From: DASVXQ01 sp046727955
GTDB lineage: Bacteria > Actinomycetota > CALGFH01
Length of the DNA: 14,800 bases
Direction of reading: 5' to 3'
Assembly: GCA_046727955.1 (NCBI GenBank)
Contig: JBKPDO010000424.1
Coordinates: forward strand, 1-14,800
In this document: in pieces, positions 6,617 to 12,720 of the stretch
How positions within the stretch are numbered: the first letter of the stretch is position 1
How the letters are laid out: every line of letters starts with the position of its first letter
Program-made: the position numbers and the translations under genes
The notes under the pieces: generated by a model
Seen by the model: only the letters and a program-made list of their open reading frames with translations
Told to the model about the DNA's origin: nothing
Database searches by the model: none

Positions 6617-6985
6617 TTGAAGCGCACCAGGGCCGGGGTGGGAGCGCCACAGCAGCCCGCGGACAGCCACGCCCCGGCGGGCCAGCCCAGCCAGCAGCGG
6701 ACCCAGCTCGCTGCCGGGGCCATCCAGCCGGCGCGTGGCGTCGATGCGCCAGTCGGTCAGGTACACCCAGTCACCGGCGCCCAGGCCGGACAGCAGCTCG
6801 AACAGGCGCGCGAAGTAGGCGGCCCCGTCGACGTGGACCTGCACCAGGTTGCCGACCGTCCAGGCGCGCCCGTCTGCGCGGCCGACGTCGATAGCGCTGG
6901 CCGGGTTGCCGCGCTCGGCGGCGCTGAGCAGCCAGGCCGCCGTGACGTCCGGCGCGGCGGCGCCCCGCTCGCCCAGCGCGGTCAC
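6617..6985 (-). pseudogene. Phospholipase D-like protein, 5' half (interrupted by transposon)
   Basis: The 5' half encodes AAWLLSAAERGNPAS, WTVGNLVQVHVDGAAYFARL, LGAGDWVYLTDWRIDATRRL, LDGPGSELGPLLAGLARRG and AVRGLLWRSHPG. This is the N-terminal domain of the same bacterial PLD-like family whose HxK half lies at 2187-2816. It stops at the outer transposon end (CTAG 6613-6616), after which the frame runs into transposon sequence and ends. The GTG start at 6985 overlaps the stop of the upstream LURP-one-related gene as GTGA, so the two once formed an operon. The two halves are also one base out of register: a frame read as ALVRFN would join in frame with DANRAM. A further small lesion near 6635-6645 is therefore likely. 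Confidence 0.8.
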
Positions 6986-7353
6986 CGCTGCTCGCGTTCG
7001 CGGTCCTCGGCCAGGTCCAGCGCCAGCACCGCCGCCAGGATCAGCAGATCGTCCTGGCCGGGCGCGACGTCCACGGCATAGGTGCGGACGCTGAACCAGC
7101 GCTTGGAGATGGTCGCCACCGTCTGCTCGCCGCGCTGGATGGTGAACTCGTGGTCGAGCAGGTCGCCGCGCACCTCCAGGTCGTCGGGGCCGGGCACGTC
7201 GATGGTGTAGCGGTCGCCGAACGGGGTGAACAGGTGCTTGCGCACCTCGTCGGCCTCCTCGCCGCCGACGGTGACCTTGTACGTCGGCCGCAGCGCGGCC
7301 AGCTTGCGGTGCACCTGCGCGACCTCGCGCCCGCCGGGGTCGCGGACCACCAA
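6982..7353 (-). pseudogene. LURP-one-related (LOR/DUF567) protein, 5' truncated
   Basis: The 123 residues match the C-terminal two-thirds of actinobacterial LURP-one-related proteins, a tubby/scramblase-like beta-barrel fold: VVRDPGGREVAQVHRKL, YKVTVGGEEADEVRKHLFTP, DRYTIDVPGPDDLEVRGDLL, DHEFTIQRGEQTVATISKRW, TYAVDVAPGQDDLLILAAVL. The usual first 40-60 residues (N-terminal strands and a DGK-type motif) are absent. An in-frame TGA lies a few codons upstream of the TTG at 7353, and pentapeptide-repeat coding sequence ends there. The cause is most simply a deletion that joined two genes. The 3' end is intact and overlaps the PLD-like start (GTGA). Cellular role unknown. Confidence 0.75.
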
Positions 7354-7362
7354 GTCGCGCCC

Positions 7363-7932
7363 CGTCCCCGAAGGTCACGCCATCAAAGTTGGCATCCCCC
7401 CTGAAGGTTGTCCCGGAGAACTTGGCCCCGTCGCCGAAGATGGCCGATGCCACCGACATTTTCCCGGCTGGCCAGTGCCCGAAGCTGACGCGCCGCTTGA
7501 GGGTCGCCGCGTCAAAGTTGGCGTCGCTACCGAAGGTCGCTCCAGCGAAACGAGCTCCCTCTTCGAAAGTCGCCTTGGTAAATCTGGCCTCGTTACCGAA
7601 CCTTGCATCCTCGAAATCAGCGGTCCCCGGAAGGTGGGGCCTTCGACCTTCAGCTCTCCGATGACCGCCTCGCCGAAGCTGGCGCGGTCCCCGAAGGTCG
7701 CCCCGCGGAACCCACCATAGCCAGGGAGCACGGCGCCGCGGCAATCCTGCAAACACTGCTCCCCGGGCGGCACTCCAACCCCTTCATCGGCGAACGCCAC
7801 GGCTAGGTCCTCCCAGGTAACCGGTTTGGCCACAATTACATTCGCATGAGCCGGATGGGTCGCGGAAGACCGGGAGTGCACATCCATAGATTCGCAGTCA
7901 AGGTTAACCAACGCGCCATCTTGAAGCGGCAC
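7363..7932 (-). pseudogene. Pentapeptide-repeat protein, frameshifted and 3' truncated
   Basis: An N-terminal part (TWEDLAVAFADEGVGVPPGE, CLQDCRGAVLPGY) leads into A(D/N)xxF-type pentapeptide repeats: FRGATFGDRASFGEAVIG, then after a frame change ADFEDARFGNEARFTKATF, FEEGARFAGATFGSDANF, DGAKFSGTTFRGDANF. Such repeats form a right-handed quadrilateral beta helix. The frame change coincides with four Cs at 7625-7628; one more base there restores the repeats. The repeats stop abruptly at about 7363, where LURP-one-related sequence starts in another frame. Start uncertain: GTG at 7932 or ATG at 7887, neither with a clear ribosome site. Function cannot be deduced. Confidence 0.65.
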
Positions 7933-8164
7933 CCTTACGACTACAGGGTTGACTGTTGGTCTGATGGGTCGTGTGTCGAGGCTGTGGAGCTGAGCTGGTC
8001 AGGATATCGGCTATGCAACCGTAGCTTGCCGCCGGGCGGCAGGACGCGAACGCGGACGGCTCCAGGCGGGTCGGCTGCGCGCTGGCGGGCTGGGGAACCG
8101 GCCGGCCCTTGTGGGTGTTGGGTTGAGCAGTGGAGCCGCGCCGACGGCCTGGCAGGATCCCGCC
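7933..8164. other. Gap between pentapeptide gene and IS630-like relic
   Basis: No coding sequence is supported here. On the minus strand it would contain the promoter of the pentapeptide gene. CGGCTCCAGGCG at about 8056-8067 recurs imperfectly near 8206, inside the relic. Confidence 0.4.
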
Positions 8165-8365
8165 ATGCCGACCATTGCCCGCCGCCCGCGGCCCAACAAC
8201 GCGACCGGCTCCAGGCGCGCCGGCTCCCGCGCGGCCGAACTGTTCGCCGCCGGCGTCCGCCAAGCCAAGACGCCCGTCGGTTCGGCGTCACTCCTCAGGC
8301 GGTGAGCGTCTGGCATGCCCGCTTCAAGGCCGGCGGGTCGGAGGCGCTGCACCATCGAGGACCGA
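8165..8365 (+). pseudogene. IS630-like transposase N-terminus, relic
   Basis: An ATG at 8165 opens MPTIARRPRPNNATG and AELFAAGVRQAK. After a one-base shift near 8270 the next frame gives ARRFGVTPQAVSVWHARFKA followed by GGSEALHHRGPT. Together these are the helix-turn-helix N-terminal domain typical of IS630-family transposases and related HTH proteins. Similarity ends after about 65 residues and no DDE catalytic domain follows, so it is a remnant. Confidence 0.55.
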
Positions 8366-8382
8366 CCGCCGTGGTGTCGTCC

Positions 8383-8420
8383 ATACCGCGGCTCGTCGTA
8401 GGAGTTGACACCCGCGGTAT
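8383..8420. repeat. 9-bp inverted repeat with 20-nt spacer
   Basis: ATACCGCGG (8383-8391) and CCGCGGTAT (8412-8420) are perfect inverted copies just past the IS630-like remnant. They could be an operator, a stem-loop or a leftover of an element end; no gene assignment is possible. Confidence 0.5.
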
Positions 8421-8502
8421 GTACAGCCGGCAAGTCCGTCAAGCAGGGTAACAAACGCCAGCGCCAGACGGCTCATAGTGCCCCCTGACCTGCCGAAATG
8501 AG

Positions 8503-8544
8503 CGCGCCGCGAGGGATTCGAACCCCCAACCGCCAGATCCGTAG
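8503..8544 (-). other. 3' half of a tRNA-Arg gene, att-site-like
   Basis: On the minus strand this reads the anticodon loop CTACGGA (anticodon ACG, Arg), the 3' anticodon strand TCTGG, a variable region, a T arm with GGGGG-TTCGAAT-CCCTC, the 3' acceptor strand GCGGCGC and a discriminator G. The 5' side is missing: the bases before the loop (TGTAC) cannot pair with TCTGG, and no D arm is present. A tRNA cut at the anticodon loop is the usual product of site-specific integration into tRNA genes. The complete tRNA would then lie to the right on the same strand, and the integrated DNA would begin at 8545. No integrase gene is in the window. Confidence 0.7.
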
Positions 8545-8590
8545 GTACAATATCACCCGAGAATCGCGGCAATCCCGATGTAACCGCAGG

Positions 8591-8713
8591 TCAGAGCCGG
8601 TACACGGATCGGCAATACCGGGACCCGAAATAGGCGTCGCAATGGCCGCAATGCCGGTAGGGTGCCAGGGACGGTGCCACGACTCGCGCCTCGGCGATCG
8701 TGGGACCGGTCAT
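8591..8713 (-). CDS. Possible 40-aa Cys-rich small protein
   Basis: An ATG at 8713 is preceded by GGAGGT with a 4-nt spacer. The product is MTGPTIAEARVVAPSLAPYR followed by HCGHCDAYFGSRYC and CRSVYRL near its end, so it has a CxxC with a third Cys and two His, a possible metal-binding knuckle. It lies on the presumed island side of the tRNA fragment. I do not recognise a family; evidence is the ribosome site and cysteine pattern only, so it may be spurious. Confidence 0.3.
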   Translation of the reverse strand: MTGPTIAEARVVAPSLAPYRHCGHCDAYFGSRYCRSVYRL

Positions 8714-8940
8714 CGTGACCTCCATCGCAACAAATCCAGCTGGGTCGACGCTACCGCGACGGCCCGACAGTCCTGCTCGGGATGGCCGCCGCCGCAGCAA
8801 CTGGGTGTTTACTGCGGCGGCCGCGAGCGCCGACCGGTCGCCTGCCAGGAGGGGCGCGGATCTCCGTCTTGGCATCCCGCTGCCGGCCTGCGACCGTCAA
8901 CGCCTCGGCACGCGTCCGTGCTGTTGGCCTGTGCGACCGG

Positions 8941-9120
8941 CTACCTGCCGCGAGCTAGCCGGACGGTCAGCTCGCGCCAGCGCCGGCCGCCCAGCTGCGC
9001 GGCTTGCTCGGTGGCGCTCACGATATCGGTGAACGGCACGACGGCGAGCACCCGGAGTCGGTTCGGCGACGCCTCGGACGCCGGTCGCCGGTCAGGATTC
9101 CTCGATGTGATCCAGGGCAC
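8941..9120 (-). pseudogene. Class III adenylate/guanylate cyclase fragment
   Basis: A 59-codon minus-strand frame reads RLRVLAVVPFTDIVSATEQ, AAQLGGRRWRELTVRLARGR and stops at 8941. This matches the opening of the catalytic domain in actinobacterial class III cyclases (pattern RVLATVLFTDIVGSTE), including the first metal-binding Asp in FTDIV. The GDG loop and the VN-AAR motif are absent, so only the beginning of the domain survives. It lies 62 bp beyond the flavoprotein stop on the same strand. Confidence 0.55.
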
Positions 9121-9182
9121 GGTGCGGCGTCTTCAGAGCACGACAGCTCGGCCCCTGAGCCTTGTTGGGGTGGGCCTGGAGC

Positions 9183-10934
9183 TTACTCGAGCAGCCGCCC
9201 GGCTACGCTCGGCTCTTCGCTCGCGTCGACCCACTCCGCAAGCTGCGGCGGCGCCAGTGGGACAGGCTGGGAGTCGACCGTCAAGCGGCCGTCGGTGTTC
9301 AGGCGCGACTGGAAGTTCACCAACAGGCCGGGTGACAGCGCCGGAAAGTCGCGGCGCTGGTGGGCGCCACGGCTCTCGCGGCGGGCCACCGCCCCCAGCA
9401 GGGTCGCCTCGGCGGCCACCAACGACGCGCGAAGGTCCAGGGCGTGGGCCAGGTCGGCGTAGCCCTCCGAGGTGGGACGCACGTCCACCTCGCGCGCCAG
9501 CTCGCGCAACTCGGCCACCCGGGCCAGGCCGCGCCGCAGCCCCGCGTCGTCGCGGACCACCCCGCAGCGCTCCCACATGGTGTCACGCAGCGCCCGCTGC
9601 AGCGGGCGGGCGAACTGGCGCCCGTGGCGGACGAACCCCGACAGCTCGTCGTTGGCGGCCCCGACCACCTGGCGGGCGCGGAGCTGCACGTCGCGGCCGG
9701 CCGAATACCGGGCGGCGGCCTCGCCGGCCCGACGGCCGAACACCACCGTCTCAGCCAGGGAGTTGCCGCCCAGCCGGTTGGCGCCGTGCAGCCCGGCGGT
9801 CACCTCCCCGGCCGCGTACAGCCCTGCCACGTCGGTGGCGTGGGTCTCGGGGTCCACGACCACGCCGCCCATCGAGTAGTGGGCGGTCGGGGCGACCTCC
9901 ATCGGCTGCCGGGAGATGTCCAGCATCTGGTACTCCAGGAACTGCCGGTACATCCGTGGCAGCCGCTCCAGGATGCGGTCCTTGCCCACGTGGGTGATGT
10001 CCAGGAACACCCCGCCGTGCGGCCCGCCGCGGCCCTGGGTGATCTCGGTGTAGTTGGCCAGCGCGACCCGGTCGCGGGCCGACAGCTCCATCCGGTCGGG
10101 GTCGTAGCGGGCCATGAAGCGCTCCCCGAGCGCGTTGGTCAACTGCCCGCCTTCGCCGCGGACCGCCTCGGTCACCAGCGTGCCGGCCGCCTCTTCGGGC
10201 GCGACCATCCCGGTCGGGTGGAACTGCACCAGCTCCATGTCGGCCAGCCGGCAGCCGGCCCGCAACGCCAGGTACATGCCGTCGCCGGTGTTCTCGTCCC
10301 GCCGCGACGACGACCGGCGCCAGATGCGTGTGTGCCCGCCGGCGGCCAGCACCACCGCGTCGGCCAGGAACACCGTCCGCTCGCCGGTCTCCAGGTCAAA
10401 CGCCAGCGCCCCAAAGCAGGTCCCGTCGCAGACCAGCAGCTGCGACACGTACCGGTCGTCGATCACCGGCACGCCCAGCGCGGCGACCTTGGCGGCCAGG
10501 ACGCCAAGGATCGCCCGCCCCGTCCAGTCGCCCGCGTAGCAGGTCCGGCGCCAGCGGTGGGCGCCGAAGAACCGCTGGTCCAGGCGACCGTCGGTGGTGC
10601 GCGCGAACGGGGCGCCCCACTCGGCCAGCTCCAGCACCGCCGCCGGCGCCTCCCGGGCCAACAGCTCGACCGCCCGTGGATCGGCCAGCAAGTAGCCCTC
10701 CCGCAGGGTGTCCGCGAAGTGCTGCTGCCAGGAGTCCTCCGGGTCGACGGTGCCAAGCGCGGCGTTGATCCCGCCGGCCGCCAGGACGGTGTGGGCGTCC
10801 TTGCGGGCCCGCTTGCCGATCACCACCACCTCGCTGCCGGCCTGGTGCGCGGCGATCGCCGCGCGCAGCCCGGCCGCGCCGGTGCCGATCACCAAGACGT
10901 TGGCGACGTTGCTGCGAACAGATGACGAAGGCAT
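9183..10934 (-). CDS. FAD-dependent succinate dehydrogenase/fumarate reductase-type flavoprotein
   Basis: The 583-aa product (ATG at 10934, beginning MPSSSVRSN) has an N-terminal Rossmann motif VLVIGTGAAGLRAAIAA (residues 13-29). KDAHTVLAAGGINAALG contains His48 where SdhA/FrdA proteins attach FAD covalently. Further family motifs are QFHPTGM (238-243), TEAVRGEGGQLTNALGERFM (255-274), a catalytic-Arg region ELSARDRVA (about 287), HYSMGGVVV (His352) and GLHGANRLGGNSLAE (381-395). A C-terminal helical domain ends in the SdhA-like FPALSPGLLVNFQSRL region. The reaction would be dicarboxylate or related alkene/alkane oxidation-reduction. L-aspartate oxidase is an alternative, but the covalent-type His argues against it. 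No iron-sulfur or membrane subunit genes are adjacent, so partners are unknown. An in-frame extension to 11012 is unlikely to be real. Confidence 0.88.
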   Translation of the reverse strand: MPSSSVRSNVANVLVIGTGAAGLRAAIAAHQAGSEVVVIGKRARKDAHTVLAAGGINAALGTVDPEDSWQQHFADTLREGYLLADPRAVELLAREAPAAVLELAEWGAPFARTTDGRLDQRFFGAHRWRRTCYAGDWTGRAILGVLAAKVAALGVPVIDDRYVSQLLVCDGTCFGALAFDLETGERTVFLADAVVLAAGGHTRIWRRSSSRRDENTGDGMYLALRAGCRLADMELVQFHPTGMVAPEEAAGTLVTEAVRGEGGQLTNALGERFMARYDPDRMELSARDRVALANYTEITQGRGGPHGGVFLDITHVGKDRILERLPRMYRQFLEYQMLDISRQPMEVAPTAHYSMGGVVVDPETHATDVAGLYAAGEVTAGLHGANRLGGNSLAETVVFGRRAGEAAARYSAGRDVQLRARQVVGAANDELSGFVRHGRQFARPLQRALRDTMWERCGVVRDDAGLRRGLARVAELRELAREVDVRPTSEGYADLAHALDLRASLVAAEATLLGAVARRESRGAHQRRDFPALSPGLLVNFQSRLNTDGRLTVDSQPVPLAPPQLAEWVDASEEPSVAGRLLE

Positions 10935-11395
10935 GCTGCCCGGCCGTTGTGGACGACTTCGGCAGGCGGCCGACCCGCCGAAGCACCTCGCCACCCAGCA
11001 TGCACCCGCCACCGGCGAGCGCGCGACCCTGGCCCAAAGCGGCGGTCGGGCCGGCCGCGACCGGTGAGGTCAGTCGCTGCAGCGCGGCCATCGACCTGGC
11101 TGGCGCCCGGCACCTCCCGCCTGTAGGCCCTGATTCGCCGAGACGCGGGCATCGCCGAGCGCGGCGCCGGCGATGGGCTCAGGAGACGGACCAGGTGGGT
11201 GTCGCATGCGGCCAAGCGTCACAGAATCCCGTGACAGCGGTTGCAGTGCGACATTGACTGGGACACGGGTTGTGGACGCACGGCCTGGGCCTGCTCTGTG
11301 TTCGGCCGCTCACGCTGCGCCGAACCTCCCACCCTGAGCTGCGCTCAGGTGCATCGTTACAATCGACGGGACCCGGCGACGCGGGAGGGCACGGC
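10935..11395. other. Divergent intergenic region, flavoprotein / ferritin-like gene
   Basis: About 460 bp without a supported gene. Open frames on both strands lack family-like sequence and ribosome sites. The right end holds the promoter and palindrome of the ferritin-like gene; nothing else recognisable was seen. Confidence 0.5.
11333..11363 (+). promoter_or_regulatory. Candidate promoter with overlapping palindromic operator
   Basis: CCTGAGC-TGC-GCTCAGG (11333-11349) is a perfect 7-bp-arm palindrome. A TACAAT at 11358-11363 fits a -10 box, placing the palindrome over the -35 region, where a dimeric regulator would compete with RNA polymerase. The -35 itself is poor. Transcription would start about 25 nt before the ferritin-like ATG. 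Confidence 0.45.
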
Positions 11396-12441
11396 ATGAT
11401 GCGGGAACCCAGACTGGTCGTCGAGCACCGCGAGGAGCTCATCTACCTGTTGGTCGAGGCGGCGGTGCTGGAGCACATGGTGATGCTGCAGTACCTGTAC
11501 GCGACCTTCAGCCTCAAGCAGCGCGTCGACGAGGGCCTGACCCCTGAGCAGCTCGCGGGGGTCGAGCGCTGGCGCAAGGTGGTCGACGGTATCGCCGTGC
11601 AGGAGATGCTCCACCTGGCGCTGGCCGGCAACCTGCTCGCGCGCAAGGACTTCGCCACCGTGGGCCACCTGTACCGGGGCATCGCGGAGGGCTTCCGCCA
11701 CCTGGCCGGCAAGCTCGGTGAGGAGCGGCTGTTCGTCGGCCCGCCGCGGGCGCAGGCGACCCCGGCGTTGTTCCGCTGGCCCGAGCTGCTGCCCGTGACC
11801 GACCTGGCGTCGGCGCTCGCCGCGATCGAGGAGATCGTCGAGCAGGGCGAGGGCGCTCGCGGCCACTGGGAGCAGGCCCACTACGGCCGCTTTCTCGGCG
11901 TCCTCGACGAGTTCCTTGAGGTCAAGCGGCAGGATCCCGCGTTCGAGCCGGCCAGGCCGGTGGTCGCGGCGGTGGTGCGGCTGCCCGACGACGCCCCGCC
12001 GGACCAGCCGGTGCTCGACGACCCGTCCACCAGCGCGGTGATGGACCTGTTCAACGTCGCCTACGAGATGGTGTTGCAGACCCTGGTGCGCTTGTTCACC
12101 CACACCGACGAGTCCGACGAGCAGCTCGACGCGCTCGCCACCGCAGCGGTGCGGCTGATGGCGACGGTGCTGCGCCCGCTCGGCAACGCGATCACCGAGC
12201 TGCCGGCCGGCCCGAGCCACCCTGGGAGGACCGCGGGCCCGAGCTTCGAGATGTTCTACCAGATGGGCAACTTCACCCTGACCGCCGGGCCGCCTGGACG
12301 ATGCTGGTAGAGCGGCTTGCGATGTTGGCCGAGCGCTGCCGCCAGCTCGAGGGCCAGCCGGGCGTCCCGGCCGCGGTCGGCCCGGCCGGTGCGCGGCTGA
12401 GGTCGATCGTCGACCTGCTCGGCAAGCAGCTGCCTGCCTGA
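11396..12441 (+). CDS. Ferritin-like (VioB/RebD-type) domain protein, frameshifted near the 3' end
   Basis: The ATG at 11396 has GGGAGGG six bases upstream. The product MMREPRLVVEHREELIYLLV resembles the ferritin-like domain shared with iminophenyl-pyruvate dimer synthases (VioB/RebD). A helix carries a putative metal ligand set in EAAVLEHMVMLQYLYATF (E26, H27), then GIAVQEMLHLALAGNLL with ExxH (E70, H73), YRGIAEGFRHL, and a second helical pair VMDLFNVAYEMVLQTLVRLF. As written, the frame ends at 12310 after NFTLTAGP. One missing base near 12286-12294 restores AAWTMLVERLAMLAERCRQL and continues to TGA 12439-12441. That extension has the expected family-like C-terminal helix. It is therefore either a decayed gene or a base-calling error. 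Substrate not deduced. Confidence 0.75.
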
Positions 12442-12443
12442 GC

Positions 12444-12708
12444 CTCCGGTTTCTCGGCCTGGCGTTGTACGCCGTCAGCCTGCCGGCCGCGCTGGTCTGC
12501 GTGGTGCTGCGGTTGCGGGCCTCCCGCGGCGGTGGACCGCCAGCAGTTACGCTGGGTCCCCGTTGGTGCCGCCGTCGCTGTGATCGTGCTGCCGCCACTA
12601 TCCGGACGCAGGAGACCACGGCGGTCGCGGCCAGACGCCGTCCCTGGAGCCGTTCCAGCAGCTCAGAGGCCATACCTGAGGATCACAGCGCAGGTGGATT
12701 CGGTCTAG
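12444..12708 (+). pseudogene. Membrane-segment fragment of a sensor histidine kinase
   Basis: Two neighbouring frames give a transmembrane helix LRFLGLALYAVSLPAALVCV followed by VLRLRASRG, then from 12532 VDRQQLRWVPVGAAVAVIVLPP. This order (helix, R-x-SRG, RQQLRW, helix) is typical of the N-terminal membrane part of actinobacterial sensor kinases. No HisKA or HATPase motif follows, and the frames differ by one base, so only a fragment remains. The frame after about 12600 is not recognisable. Confidence 0.45.
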
Positions 12709-12720
12709 GATGGCGGCGGC

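Noticed and set aside
8324..8476. Minus-strand MSRLALAFVTLLDGLAGC, which looks like a lipoprotein signal with a lipobox
   Set aside because: The hydrophobic stretch contains an Asp, the frame after it is antisense to the IS630-like relic, and no mature domain is recognisable.
8498..9997. A 499-codon plus-strand open frame beginning MSAPRGIRTPNRQIR
   Set aside because: Its start is the reverse complement of the tRNA-Arg 3' half and the remainder is antisense to the cyclase scrap and the flavoprotein; its Arg/Pro/Gly-rich composition is that of a GC-rich shadow frame.
9360..10925. A 521-codon plus-strand frame opposite the flavoprotein
   Set aside because: It is antisense to a gene with clear SdhA/FrdA motifs; composition is His/Pro/Gly/Val-rich with no recognisable domain.
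11357..12673. A 438-codon minus-strand frame over the ferritin-like gene
   Set aside because: It mirrors the coding strand of the ferritin-like protein and shows no family motif or ribosome site.
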